Below are positions 25,519-34,363 of a stretch of 64,000 nucleotides of DNA, piece after piece. Source of the DNA: Sphingobium sp. YR768. Lineage in GTDB: Bacteria > Pseudomonadota > Alphaproteobacteria > Sphingomonadales > Sphingomonadaceae. How positions within the stretch are numbered: position 1 is the stretch's first letter; each line of letters opens with the position of its first letter. The position numbers and the translations under genes are program-made. The stretch spans positions 1 to 64,000 of the forward strand of contig NZ_FOGE01000016.1 of assembly GCF_900111125.1 (NCBI RefSeq), read 5' to 3'. The notes below the pieces were generated by a model, which was given only the letters and a program-made list of their open reading frames with translations, was not told the DNA's origin and did not search any database.

Positions 25519-26270
25519 CCCTGTTCGACCTGCACGGAAAGGTCGCGATCATCACCGGATCGACACGCGGCATTGGCCTGGCCATTGCCCGCGCCTTTCA
25601 GAATCATGGCGCGCAGGTCGTCATTTCCAGCGAAAATGCCGAGGATTGTGTAAGCGTCGGGCGGGAGTTGGGCGCATTAGCGGTTCCCGCCGATGTGGCC
25701 GATCCTGACCAACTGGCCGCGCTGGTCGATAAAACCGTCGATCATCATGGCGGCATCGACATACTGATCTGCAACGCGGGCATCACCGGGCGCCCCGGCC
25801 CCTTCGCCACCATCGACATGGCCGATTTCGACCGGGTGATGGCCATCAATCTGCGCAGTCAGGTGGCATTGTGCAATCTTGCCTTGCCCCATATCGCCGG
25901 TCGGGGCGGGGGCAGTGCGATCCTGATATCCAGCCTCTCGGGCCTGCGCGGCAATGGCGCCATCAATGCCTATGCGCTGGCCAAGGCTGGCGTGGCGCAA
26001 CTCGCGCGCAATCTGGCGGTTGAATGGGGCCCACGCAATGTACGCGCGAACGCCATCTCACCCGGCTTCATCCGGACCGAATTATCCGCGCCTCTGATCG
26101 CCGATCCCACCTTCATGCAGCGTCGCATGGCCATGACGCCGCTGCGGCGTCCGGGCGAAGTTCACGAGGTCGCTGGGGCAGCCCTGTTCCTGGCCTCTGC
26201 GGCGGGAGGGTTCGTCAACGGCCATAATCTGGTGGTGGACGGCGGGACGTTCATAACCGACGGTAGCTGA
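25515..26270 (+). CDS. SDR-family oxidoreductase (TTG start)
   Basis: A 251-residue classical SDR. It has TGSTRGIG (about 14-21), CNAG (about 89), SSLSG and YALAK (about 155-159). The start is TTG in the TTGA overlap with the cupin stop, so translation should be coupled. It is the last of the three plus-strand genes and converges with the crotonase at 26303. Confidence 0.9.
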   Translation: MTLFDLHGKVAIITGSTRGIGLAIARAFQNHGAQVVISSENAEDCVSVGRELGALAVPADVADPDQLAALVDKTVDHHGGIDILICNAGITGRPGPFATIDMADFDRVMAINLRSQVALCNLALPHIAGRGGGSAILISSLSGLRGNGAINAYALAKAGVAQLARNLAVEWGPRNVRANAISPGFIRTELSAPLIADPTFMQRRMAMTPLRRPGEVHEVAGAALFLASAAGGFVNGHNLVVDGGTFITDGS

Positions 26271-26274
26271 GTTC

Positions 26275-26290
26275 AGCGGCGATAGCCGCT
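26275..26290. terminator. short bidirectional hairpin
   Basis: AGCGGC (26275-26280) and GCCGCT (26285-26290) pair around GATA between convergent genes. A second inverted repeat, CTGGACG/CGTCCAG (26307-26325), overlaps the end of the minus-strand gene. Confidence 0.5.
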
Positions 26291-26302
26291 TAGAATCCCA
26301 TT

Positions 26303-27073
26303 CTATCTGGACGATAAGCGTCCAGCAAAACCCGCCTTTGCGGCATCATCCGCGCAGGCCGTCAGGAATAGAGAATTGGCAGCCGCATCAGCCTCCTGCC
26401 CGGTGCGATCGATCGCGAAATAGCGCTTCACCATTGCGACCTGAGACGGTGGCAACGCGGCGAGGCGCTGCGCCTGTTCCAACGCCGTCATGGCCGGGTC
26501 TTCGGCCAGCATGTCGACCAATCCCCATTGTGCCGCCGACGGGCCATCCAGACGATCAATGCCCCAGCTTAATCGCCGTGCCCGTGTCATGCCGATACGG
26601 CGGGATACCCCCTCCAGCCCCCATGCCGGAAACAGGCCGATCGGCACTTCGGGCAAGGCCCATCGCGCTTCTGTCGTGCCGACGACGATGTCGCAGGCCG
26701 CCGCGAGCGTCAGTCCGCCCCCCATGGCAAAGCCATGCACCGCCGCGATGATCGGTCGGGGATGCGCGATCATCATCCGCGCCAACCGGCCGCAATCCGC
26801 TTCGAACCGGCCACGGTCATGATTGTCCATCGCCGCCAGTTCGCCAAGGTCGCTGCCCGCACAAAAGCCCTTGCCTGCGCCCTCTAGCAGGATCGCGCCT
26901 GCGGATTGCCCCGCACGGCCGTCGATCAGGCGCAACAGGCTTCCGACCATGGCGACCGACATGGCATTGCGCCGGTCGGGCCGGTTCAGGATGATCCGGA
27001 TGACGCCATTGTCCGCTTCCTCGCGAAAAGGCTGGATATCCTCAAATCCCGCCAGCAGCGCCCATTCAGCCAT
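26303..27073 (-). CDS. enoyl-CoA hydratase/isomerase (crotonase)
   Basis: A 256-residue crotonase-fold protein. The oxyanion-hole segments are GFCAGSDL (about 74-81) and GFAMGGGLTLAAACD (about 112-126). The candidate catalytic glutamate is in ALPEVPIGL (about 138). It probably hydrates an enoyl-CoA or moves a double bond. The chosen ATG at 27073 overlaps the end of the Rieske gene by eight bases. It is the last gene of the operon that starts at 30131, whose promoter carries the shared operator. Confidence 0.88.
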   Translation of the reverse strand: MAEWALLAGFEDIQPFREEADNGVIRIILNRPDRRNAMSVAMVGSLLRLIDGRAGQSAGAILLEGAGKGFCAGSDLGELAAMDNHDRGRFEADCGRLARMMIAHPRPIIAAVHGFAMGGGLTLAAACDIVVGTTEARWALPEVPIGLFPAWGLEGVSRRIGMTRARRLSWGIDRLDGPSAAQWGLVDMLAEDPAMTALEQAQRLAALPPSQVAMVKRYFAIDRTGQEADAAANSLFLTACADDAAKAGFAGRLSSR

Positions 27074-28523
27074 CCGACGGGGCACCTGTCTTGGCATCCG
27101 TCAGATAGAGATCCAGTTCCGCCAGAAACTGCTGTATCCGCCGCTCCTGTTCGGAAAAGACGATGATGTCGTTCAGCCCCCTGGACCGCATACCGCGCTG
27201 GAGCGTCACCATATTGGCGATATCCTGCTCCACCACCTCGCCGCCCTGCGGATTTTCATGGGTCGTGCGGCGACGCGGCGGGCGAACCTTGCCCGACACA
27301 TCGACATCATCCTCCACCCCCATATAGGCAGGCGGGCGTCGCCCATCACCCAGTTGGGCCGACAGCACCATCACGTCATGATAGCCCTTTTCGGGATCGG
27401 TCGGATGCGGCCGAAACCGCTGCAACAGCACGCCTTCGGGATGCATGTTCAGCGTGACATTGGGGAAGAGCGACGGATTCCAATCGTCGGTCAACTGATT
27501 GTCGGTGAAGCCGGAAAAGTCCATGCCATAGACATTGTCGGGCCGCCGCTTGGCCGCCTGGATGGCCCGGCGGACATGCCGCGCGTCGCCCTTGAACCCG
27601 ACCGCCTTGACGCCCGCCTCCTGCATCATGAAGGCCAGGCCGACATTGATGAAGCGGCTGTCCGGCCAGCGCGGGGACACCACCGCCACCGGAAAGAGAT
27701 GCCGATTATGGCCATGGCGATAATGGTCATATTGGACATTATAATCGTCGACATAGGGCTTGATCTGCGGATGCGTGGCATGCGCATGGTAGTTCTCGTT
27801 GAAGACCGAATACATGGTCTTCCAGTTGGCGGGCACTTCGATCGTCAAATCCTTGACGACATACATGTCCTCCATCCGGTAGGAGGCCAGCATCGGCATC
27901 AGGTCGGCGAAATACGCCTCGAACGGCATGGGGTCGGTCGCCATATTGATGAAGATCAACCCGCCCCAGTCGCGAACATGGACCGGCGTCAGATCCAGAT
28001 TCTGGCAGAGCGCTTCGAGACCGAATGTCTCGCGGTCGGTGACGCGGACATTCTTGCCCTTCATAGTATAGCGCCAGCTATGCATGATGCAGGTGAAGGA
28101 TGTGGCGCCCTTGCCGAAATCCTCCTGCACCAGCTCATTGCCGCGATGTTTGCAGACATTGTAGAAGGCGTTGACTTCGCCCTCCTTGCCGCGCGCGACG
28201 ATGATCGACTGGGTGCCGATATCGAAGCGGAACCAGTCGCCAGTATCGGGGATGTCGCTCGACACCCCGGCGAGCAGCCAGACGCGGCTCCACATCTTCT
28301 CTTCTTCGCGCGCCTTGGCATCGGCATCGATGAAAGGCCGAACCGACACCGCCCGATAGCGGGCAATATCGGGATAGAGTTCATCGAGCCGATAGGGCGA
28401 TTTCGCCTCATAATCGGCGCTGATCTCGCCCGGCTCCAGCAGCAACGCTTCCGGGTCGGCGCGCATCTCCTTGATCGGCCGGTCGTTGAAGCGGATTTCC
28501 GCGTAGCGCGCCTTGGTCGCCAT
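27066..28523 (-). CDS. Rieske aromatic-ring-hydroxylating oxygenase, alpha subunit
   Basis: A 485-residue Rieske non-heme iron oxygenase large subunit. The Rieske cluster ligands are CKH (about 127-129) and CIMH (about 148-151). The mononuclear iron site is visible as NENYHAHATHPQ (about 245-256). Such enzymes hydroxylate rings or demethylate side groups using electrons from a reductase. No beta subunit, ferredoxin or reductase is adjacent, so it is probably a homo-oligomer served by partners elsewhere. The ATG at 28523 has AGGAG upstream. Confidence 0.92.
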   Translation of the reverse strand: MATKARYAEIRFNDRPIKEMRADPEALLLEPGEISADYEAKSPYRLDELYPDIARYRAVSVRPFIDADAKAREEEKMWSRVWLLAGVSSDIPDTGDWFRFDIGTQSIIVARGKEGEVNAFYNVCKHRGNELVQEDFGKGATSFTCIMHSWRYTMKGKNVRVTDRETFGLEALCQNLDLTPVHVRDWGGLIFINMATDPMPFEAYFADLMPMLASYRMEDMYVVKDLTIEVPANWKTMYSVFNENYHAHATHPQIKPYVDDYNVQYDHYRHGHNRHLFPVAVVSPRWPDSRFINVGLAFMMQEAGVKAVGFKGDARHVRRAIQAAKRRPDNVYGMDFSGFTDNQLTDDWNPSLFPNVTLNMHPEGVLLQRFRPHPTDPEKGYHDVMVLSAQLGDGRRPPAYMGVEDDVDVSGKVRPPRRRTTHENPQGGEVVEQDIANMVTLQRGMRSRGLNDIIVFSEQERRIQQFLAELDLYLTDAKTGAPSDG

Positions 28524-28540
28524 CTGCCTGTACTCCTGCG

Positions 28541-29290
28541 TCAGAACTGGACGCGCTTGGTGAAGCCCCCGTCGACCACCAGATTGGCGCCGGTGACATA
28601 GCCGGCTGCGGGGCTGGCGAGGAAGGCGATCGCCTTCGCCACCTCTTCGGGCGTGCCCATGCGGCCCATTGGAATCTGACCGACGATCCCGGCATAAAGA
28701 TCGGGCGCCAATGCCTTGGCCCCTTCCCAATTGCCGCCGGGATAGGTGATCGGGCCGGGCGAAACCATGTTGACGCGAATGCCCTTGGGCGCCCAGGCCT
28801 GACTCAACTGCTTGCCATAGGTGATCACCGCCGCTTTGATGGCGTTGAAGGCCTGCGGCACCAGGAATGTCTCGACCGCCGCCGTGCTGGACATCAGAAT
28901 GATCGATCCGGCGGTGGATTTCTCCAGCCAGGGTTCCAGCGCCTCGCACCCGTCGACCGCGCCCAGCATGTCCAGCCGATAGCTTTCATCCCAGTCGCCC
29001 GATCCCTGCGCACCCGACGAGCTGATCGAGTGGATGAAGATGTCGCACCCGCCGATCCGCTCGGCAAGGCCGGTGAGCATCGCGCGATAGCCTTCGCGAT
29101 CCTCCAGCACATATTCCTGCGTCTCGACCGTGCCGCCCAGCTCGGCTTTCAGATCGTCCAGCGCATCGCCATTGCGCGAGAACAGGCCCAGCGTTGCGCC
29201 TTCGGCGGCCAGCAGCTTCGCCGTTTCCCGACTGATGCCGCGCGTCGCGCCACCCAAGATCACCTTTAGACCGGAAAGCCCCAGATCCAT
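28541..29290 (-). CDS. SDR-family protein with altered catalytic site
   Basis: A 249-residue SDR-fold protein. The nucleotide motif reads GGATRGIS rather than TGxxxGIG, and the catalytic YxxxK position reads FNAIK, with Phe replacing Tyr. The C-terminal VTGANLVVDGGF segment is normal for the family. It may use an unusual mechanism or act as a non-dehydrogenase. The ATG at 29290 has AAGGAGAG upstream. It lies between a crotonase and the Rieske oxygenase in one operon. Confidence 0.85.
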   Translation of the reverse strand: MDLGLSGLKVILGGATRGISRETAKLLAAEGATLGLFSRNGDALDDLKAELGGTVETQEYVLEDREGYRAMLTGLAERIGGCDIFIHSISSSGAQGSGDWDESYRLDMLGAVDGCEALEPWLEKSTAGSIILMSSTAAVETFLVPQAFNAIKAAVITYGKQLSQAWAPKGIRVNMVSPGPITYPGGNWEGAKALAPDLYAGIVGQIPMGRMGTPEEVAKAIAFLASPAAGYVTGANLVVDGGFTKRVQF

Positions 29291-29324
29291 CGTCACTCTC
29301 CTTGAAAAATGTGCCGTCGGGGGT

Positions 29325-30131
29325 TCAACCCCGCGCCCAATAAATTGCATCCATCGTCTCGCCCGCGTCGAAGCGCTGCTGGATCGCTTTCATGCTCACC
29401 AGACTGTCGGGATGCGCGAACAAAGTCTGGCTGATCGTCTGATCATTTTCGATGCCCTGACTCTGGTTCAGATCCTCCGCCTCCCCCAGCATTCGCTTCA
29501 TGCCGGCCACCGACTGCGGTGGCAGGGCAGCAATGTGGCGTGCCATATCCAGCGCCGCCTTAACCGCGCCGCCCTTCGCCACGACGCGATTGACCCCGCC
29601 CAGTTCGTACAGACGCTCGGCCGTCAGAGGTTGCCCGGTCAGCACCACTTCCGCCGTCATCGTCCGCCCGATCAGGCGCATCAGCCGCGACGTGCCGCCA
29701 ATGCCCGTGCCCGCACCGATAATCACTTCGGGCTGGCTGAAGCGCGCGCCTTCCTCGGCAATGCGCAGGTCGCAGGCCCAGCCCAGTTCGCACCCACCGC
29801 CTGACGTATCGCCGCTGATCGCCGCGATCGTCACGGCACTGCCGCGATTGAGCGTCTGGAGCGACCGGAACCAGCCGGCCGGATCGCCCGTCGCCGCCTG
29901 CCCCTCCACCAGTTTCACGATATCGTCGAGATAGGCATGTTCCAGCCAGTGCCCCGCGACCGACGACGCCAGCACGATGACCCGCGCGCCCTGCCCGATC
30001 GCATCGTCCAGCGCATCCGCCAGCGCCGACACCGTCGCGCAACTGGTCGTATGACCGGGCGTGCCGCCATCGCCGACCGTTATCAATACAATGGCTGCGT
30101 CCGGCCACTCCACCTGAATGTTGGATGCCAT
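29325..30131 (-). CDS. enoyl-CoA hydratase/isomerase (crotonase)
   Basis: A 268-residue crotonase-fold protein. One oxyanion-hole region is GDTSGGGCELGWACD (about 111-125), and the active-site glutamate candidate is in SQPEVIIG (about 138). The first oxyanion segment is unusual (SSVAGHWLEHAY), so the exact reaction is uncertain. It is the first gene of the minus-strand operon with SDR, Rieske oxygenase and second crotonase, and is divergent from the ACAD/kinase pair. Confidence 0.88.
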   Translation of the reverse strand: MASNIQVEWPDAAIVLITVGDGGTPGHTTSCATVSALADALDDAIGQGARVIVLASSVAGHWLEHAYLDDIVKLVEGQAATGDPAGWFRSLQTLNRGSAVTIAAISGDTSGGGCELGWACDLRIAEEGARFSQPEVIIGAGTGIGGTSRLMRLIGRTMTAEVVLTGQPLTAERLYELGGVNRVVAKGGAVKAALDMARHIAALPPQSVAGMKRMLGEAEDLNQSQGIENDQTISQTLFAHPDSLVSMKAIQQRFDAGETMDAIYWARG

Positions 30132-30217
30132 GCCTGCCTCTCCTTGTCGCCGCGCCCATCCTTGCCGGGCGTCATCTGTCGGCGAACAGGCTAGCGCACT
30201 CGTTCCGCCTGTCAAGA

Positions 30218-30231
30218 TAGTATGCTGGCAC
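30218..30231. promoter_or_regulatory. shared operator, site 1
   Basis: TAGTATGCTGGCAC matches the TATGCTAGCATA-type element. It is 86 bases from the crotonase start at 30131 and 62 bases from the ACAD start at 30294. A possible half-site, GCTAGCGCA, lies at 30190-30198 and repeats the right half of site 6a. Confidence 0.6.
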
Positions 30232-30293
30232 ATTATTCGTTTACGCGCTATCTTGTCGGCAAATCAGAAACCAGAGGTGAGGAGTCCAGCCGC

Positions 30294-31526
30294 ATGATAC
30301 CCGCGCAAAGCGCCCATTCGCAGGCGCTCGCCGCCCGACTCCAGCGCTTCATGGACGATCATGTCTATCCCAATGAAAAGCTGTATGAGGAGCAACTTCA
30401 TGCCGGTCCCGAACAGTTTCGCGTGCCGCCGATCCTGGAGGAACTCAAGGCCAAGGCAAAAGCGCAGGGCCTCTGGAACCTGTTCCTGCCCCATTCGGAA
30501 AACGGCGCGGGCCTCTCCAACCTCGATTATGCACCGCTCGCCGAAATCATGGGCCGGGTCCATTATGCATCGGAAGTGTTCAACTGCTCCGCGCCCGACA
30601 CCGGCAATATGGAAGTGCTGGATCGCTATGGCAGCGAGGAACAGAAGCAGCGCTGGCTGGCGCCCCTGCTCGACGGGACGATCCGTTCTTCCTATTGCAT
30701 GACCGAACCGGCGGTCGCTTCTTCCGACGCGACCAATGTGGAAACCCGCATAGAACGCGACGGCGACGACTATGTCATCAACGGCCGCAAATGGTGGATC
30801 ACGAACGCCTACCATCCCCATAACGGCCTCTACATCGTCATGGGCAAGACCGATCCGGCCGCCCCGCGCCACCTGCAACAATCGCAGATATTGGTCCCGC
30901 CCGATACGCCGGGCATTACGCGCATCCGCCCGCTGACCGTGTTCGGCTATCATGACGAACCGAAGGGCCATGCCGAAATCCTGTTCGAGAATGTCCGCGT
31001 GCCGGCCGCCAATATCGTGCTGGGCGAAGGGCGCGGTTTCGAAATTTCGCAGGGGCGGCTGGGGCCGGGTCGCATCCATCATTGCATGCGCATCATCGGC
31101 CAGTGCGAACGGTTGCTGGAACAATTATGCCGCCGCCTGCTGAACCGCGTCGCTTTCGGCAAGGCTCTGGCCGACCAGTCGCTATGGCAGGAGCGGATCG
31201 CCGAAGCGCGGACCCAGATCAACATGTGCCGCCTGCTGACCCAGCATGCCGCCCATCTGATGGACACGGTCGGCAACAAGGGCGCGCGCAGTGAAATCGC
31301 GCAGATCAAGGTCGCAGCCACCCGCATCGGCCAGTCGATTGCCGACATGGCGATCCAGGCGCATGGCGCGGCGGGCCTGTGCGACGATGACGGACTGGGC
31401 TTCGCCTTTGCCCGCATGCGCATGATCCGCATCGGCGACGGCCCGGACGAAGTGCATAACCGCACCATCGCCCGGCTCGAACTCGACAAATATCGCGCGC
31501 CGCGCATTCGCGAGGCAGCAGAATGA
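30294..31526 (+). CDS. acyl-CoA dehydrogenase, ACAD11/LvaC type
   Basis: A 410-residue acyl-CoA-dehydrogenase-fold flavoprotein. It shows the FAD/substrate segments [16 protein letters not shown] (about 140) and [13 protein letters not shown] (about 165). The C-terminal [18 protein letters not shown] is characteristic of the ACAD10/ACAD11 group. The ATG at 30294 has GAGGTGAGGAG upstream. Its stop overlaps a kinase gene by four bases. This pairing matches fused mammalian ACAD10/11 and bacterial LvaC/LvaA, which process 4-hydroxyacyl-CoAs through a phosphorylated intermediate. Confidence 0.9.
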   Translation: MIPAQSAHSQALAARLQRFMDDHVYPNEKLYEEQLHAGPEQFRVPPILEELKAKAKAQGLWNLFLPHSENGAGLSNLDYAPLAEIMGRVHYASEVFNCSAPDTGNMEVLDRYGSEEQKQRWLAPLLDGTIRSSYCMTEPAVASSDATNVETRIERDGDDYVINGRKWWITNAYHPHNGLYIVMGKTDPAAPRHLQQSQILVPPDTPGITRIRPLTVFGYHDEPKGHAEILFENVRVPAANIVLGEGRGFEISQGRLGPGRIHHCMRIIGQCERLLEQLCRRLLNRVAFGKALADQSLWQERIAEARTQINMCRLLTQHAAHLMDTVGNKGARSEIAQIKVAATRIGQSIADMAIQAHGAAGLCDDDGLGFAFARMRMIRIGDGPDEVHNRTIARLELDKYRAPRIREAAE

Positions 31527-32584
31527 CCGGCCGGCAGGAACAATTTGCCGGTGAGGAAGCCCCGCCCCCGCATCTGGCGATCGATCTGGACCGGCTGGCC
31601 GCTTGGCTGGGGCCGCATCTCCCCGGCATGGATCATGACCTGACCTTGACGAAATTCCGGGGCGGACAGTCCAACCCGACCTATCGCTTGTCCGGTCCTG
31701 CGGGCGACTATGTGCTGCGCCGCAAGCCGCCCGGAACACTGGTGCAATCCGCTCACCGAATCGACCGCGAATATCGCATCCTTTGCGCGCTGCGGGACAG
31801 CGGCGTGCCGATCCCGCGCCCCCATGTGTATTGCAGCGATGCGCAGGTGATCGGGTCGGAATTCTATATCGTCGATCATGTGCCCGGCCGCGTCTTCTGG
31901 GAAGCCGATATGGGCAATGCTGCGCCGTCAGAACGCACGCGCGTTTATGACGAGATGAATGGAGTTCTCGCGCGACTGCACATGCTGGACTCCGCCGCCA
32001 TCGGCCTAGCCGATCTGGCCCCACCCCACGGCTATGCCGCCCGCAACCTCCACCGCTGGTCTACCAACTATGTCCAGTCAGCGATGGCGCCGATACCGGA
32101 CATGGACTGGCTGATCGATATATTGCCCCGCCATCTGCCGCAGCAGACGGAGACGCGTTTCATCCATGGCGACTATGGCCTTTACAACCTGATCATCGCG
32201 CCGGATGAAGCCCGCATCGCCGCCGTACTGGATTGGGAAATGGCGACACTGGGCGATCCGCTGATCGATCTGGCCCATCATCTGCGCGCCTGGTGGGATC
32301 TGCCCGATTCAGGCCTTGCCGCCACCAGCCTGCACGGGCGCGATCTGACTGCGCTCGGCATTCCCACGATGGACGATTATGTCGCGCTCTATTGCGCCCG
32401 GCGGGGCATCGCGGTGCCCGACATGCGCTGGTATCTGGCCTTTGCGCAATTCCGCTATGCCGCCATGGTGCAGGGCATATTGAAGCGGGCGGCGGACGGC
32501 ACAGCCTCCAGCCGGGTCATGGTCCATAGCCAGGACCGGGTCTGGCGGATAGCCGCACTGGCACGGGCAACGCTGGAGGGCTGA
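31523..32584 (+). CDS. APH-fold kinase, LvaA/ACAD10-11 type
   Basis: A 353-residue aminoglycoside-phosphotransferase-fold kinase. The N-lobe has [12 protein letters not shown] (about 46-57) and YVLRRKPPG (about 66-74). The catalytic loop is HGDYGLYN (about 214-221), and the metal-binding aspartate is in [11 protein letters not shown] (about 236-246). This pattern is that of ACAD10/11 kinase domains and LvaA, which phosphorylate hydroxyacyl-CoAs, rather than antibiotic resistance enzymes. It overlaps the acyl-CoA dehydrogenase gene by four bases, strongly suggesting joint action. Confidence 0.88.
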   Translation: MTGRQEQFAGEEAPPPHLAIDLDRLAAWLGPHLPGMDHDLTLTKFRGGQSNPTYRLSGPAGDYVLRRKPPGTLVQSAHRIDREYRILCALRDSGVPIPRPHVYCSDAQVIGSEFYIVDHVPGRVFWEADMGNAAPSERTRVYDEMNGVLARLHMLDSAAIGLADLAPPHGYAARNLHRWSTNYVQSAMAPIPDMDWLIDILPRHLPQQTETRFIHGDYGLYNLIIAPDEARIAAVLDWEMATLGDPLIDLAHHLRAWWDLPDSGLAATSLHGRDLTALGIPTMDDYVALYCARRGIAVPDMRWYLAFAQFRYAAMVQGILKRAADGTASSRVMVHSQDRVWRIAALARATLEG

Positions 32585-32598
32585 TCCGCCCTCCAGCG
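32571..32598. terminator. bidirectional hairpin terminator
   Basis: CGCTGGAGGG (32571-32580) and CCCTCCAGCG (32589-32598) form a perfect 10-base stem with an 8-base loop. It spans the end of the kinase gene and the gap to the convergent SDR. Confidence 0.65.
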
Positions 32599-32609
32599 CA
32601 AGCCATCAC

Positions 32610-33398
32610 TCAGCCGGCATTGTCGGGCGCGCCTGGCAGGAACGGGGTATAGACGCCCACGGTCATGCCGCCATCCACCGTGATTTCCGCGCCGTTGACG
32701 TAGGAGGCATCGTCGCTGACCAGGAACAGGCTGGTTGCGGCGACCTCTTCGGGTTCGCCGATGCGCTGGATCGGCTGGCCGACATAATATTTGGCCAGTT
32801 CCGACGGCGCTTCGTTGGTGACATTGCCCATCACGGTATTGATGCCGCCGGGAAAGACCGCATTCACCCGCACGCCCTGATGCCCCAATTCCATCGACGC
32901 CGTCTTGCTGATCCCGCGCAGCGCCCATTTGCTGGCCGAATAGGCGGTCAGGCCGTTCATGCCCCACAGGCCCGAACTGGAACAGATGTTGACGATCGCG
33001 CCCTTGCCCTTCGCGATCATGCCGGGCGCCAGCGCCTTGATGCCCAGCCACGCGCCGATCAGATTGATGGACAGAACCCGTTCGAAATCCGCCTTGGTCA
33101 GGTCCAGCATGCCGGCCGGATGCACGATCCCCGCATTGTTGACCAATATGTCCACGCTGCCCCAGCGCGACTCGACCGTCCGGGCAAGGGCCAGCCATTC
33201 CTCCTCGGCGCTGATATCGATCTTCAGCGCCATGGCATTTTCGCCAATGTCCGCTGCGACCTTCTGCGCCTCGGCTTCCAGCATATCGGCCAGCACGACC
33301 TTTGCCCCCTGCGCGGCGAAGAGCCGCGCGGTCGCCTCGCCCTGCCCGCGTGCCGCGCCGGTGACGACCGCAACCTTGCCGTCCAGTTTTCCGCTCAT
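32610..33398 (-). CDS. SDR-family oxidoreductase
   Basis: A 262-residue classical SDR. It has TGAARGQG (about 12-19; Gln replaces the usual Ile), NNAG (about 89), SSSGL and YSASK (about 155-159). The ending VDGGMTVGVYTPFLPG is typical of steroid- or cyclohexanol-type SDRs. The ATG at 33398 is preceded by AGGAGCAGGAT. It is divergent from the SDR at 33487 across a promoter carrying the shared operator. Confidence 0.9.
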   Translation of the reverse strand: MSGKLDGKVAVVTGAARGQGEATARLFAAQGAKVVLADMLEAEAQKVAADIGENAMALKIDISAEEEWLALARTVESRWGSVDILVNNAGIVHPAGMLDLTKADFERVLSINLIGAWLGIKALAPGMIAKGKGAIVNICSSSGLWGMNGLTAYSASKWALRGISKTASMELGHQGVRVNAVFPGGINTVMGNVTNEAPSELAKYYVGQPIQRIGEPEEVAATSLFLVSDDASYVNGAEITVDGGMTVGVYTPFLPGAPDNAG

Positions 33399-33440
33399 AT
33401 CCTGCTCCTGTCGTGCATTGCTCTTGTGCGCCTTCCATAA

Positions 33441-33454
33441 TAGCATGCTACAAG
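33441..33454. promoter_or_regulatory. shared operator, site 2
   Basis: TAGCATGCTACAAG contains the perfect palindrome TAGCATGCTA. Read on the other strand as TAGCATGCTATTAT, it matches 11 of 14 positions of TAGTATGCTAGAAT. It is 42 and 32 bases from the two divergent starts. Confidence 0.6.
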
Positions 33455-33486
33455 ACTGTACATATACTAACTATATGGAGAGAGAC

Positions 33487-34281
33487 ATGCGGCTGGATGG
33501 CAAGGTAGCATTGGTGCTGGGTGCTGCGGGCAAGGACAATATGGGCCAGACGATCGCGCAGCGGCTGGCGGTCGAAGGGTGCAAGGTGGTCGTGGGCGGC
33601 CGGCATGCCGAGGAACTGGACCGGCTGGCGCAGGAAATCGGCGGTGCGGCAGCCGTCGTCGACATCACCGATCAGGCGCAGGTCGATGCCGCCGCCAACT
33701 TGGCTGTCGAACGCTTCGGCAGGATCGATATCGGCGTCAACGCCACCGGCTGGGGCCTGCTGAAACCCACCCATGACACCACCGAAGCGGATCTCGACAA
33801 GATACTGGCCATACAGTTCAAGGGACCGTTCTTCTTCATCCAGGCAATGCTACGGACGATGGGCCGGGGCGGATCAATCATCCAGATTTCGTCGGCCACG
33901 GCGACGATCATGCTGGAAAATCACGCTGCCTATATGGGCACCAAGGCCGGCATCGACCATGTGATCCGCACGGTCGCCAATGAATATGGTGATAGGGGCA
34001 TCCGCGCCAATTCCATATCGCCGGGCATCACCGAAACGCCAATGGCGGGCATGACCTTCCAGATTCCCGAAATGGTCGAAGCCTTCACCCGCGAATATCC
34101 GCTGGGCCGGGTCGGCACGCGGGAAGATATCGCTGCTGCCGTCGTCTGGCTGGGGTCGGACGAATGTTTCATGACCGGCCAGAATTTGCAGGTGAATGGT
34201 GGCCTGACCCTGCGGCGCAATCCCAGCCTGAAGGAACTGGGCGCCGTCGCCGAGCGCGCCACCGCCCATCTGCATAGCTGA
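33487..34281 (+). CDS. SDR-family oxidoreductase with atypical glycine motif
   Basis: A 264-residue SDR. The glycine motif is LGAAGKDNMGQ (about 11-21), longer than the classical TGxxxGIG. The catalytic residues SSATA and YMGTK (about 157-161) are present, and PGITETPMAG forms the substrate loop. The start has GGAGAGAGAC upstream. It is related to the SDR at 53487, which has the same extended glycine motif. The MarR gene follows on the same strand. Confidence 0.9.
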   Translation: MRLDGKVALVLGAAGKDNMGQTIAQRLAVEGCKVVVGGRHAEELDRLAQEIGGAAAVVDITDQAQVDAAANLAVERFGRIDIGVNATGWGLLKPTHDTTEADLDKILAIQFKGPFFFIQAMLRTMGRGGSIIQISSATATIMLENHAAYMGTKAGIDHVIRTVANEYGDRGIRANSISPGITETPMAGMTFQIPEMVEAFTREYPLGRVGTREDIAAAVVWLGSDECFMTGQNLQVNGGLTLRRNPSLKELGAVAERATAHLHS

Positions 34282-34287
34282 GCTGAG

Positions 34288-34313
34288 CGGCGGGCCGCTT
34301 GACCGGCCCGCCG
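34288..34313 (+). terminator. hairpin between SDR and MarR genes
   Basis: CGGCGGGCC (34288-34296) and GGCCCGCCG (34305-34313) form a perfect 9-base stem with an 8-base loop directly after the SDR stop. There is no T tract, so some transcripts may read into the MarR gene. Confidence 0.55.
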
Positions 34314-34363
34314 GCATTGGCGAGAAAGGCCGCTTCCACATGGCAAGAAGGGGGATCATCACC

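Noticed and set aside
31523..32584. Aminoglycoside resistance gene
   Set aside because: The fold is shared, but the GGQSNPTY and LDWE-GDP pattern and the overlap with an acyl-CoA dehydrogenase point to a catabolic hydroxyacyl-CoA kinase.
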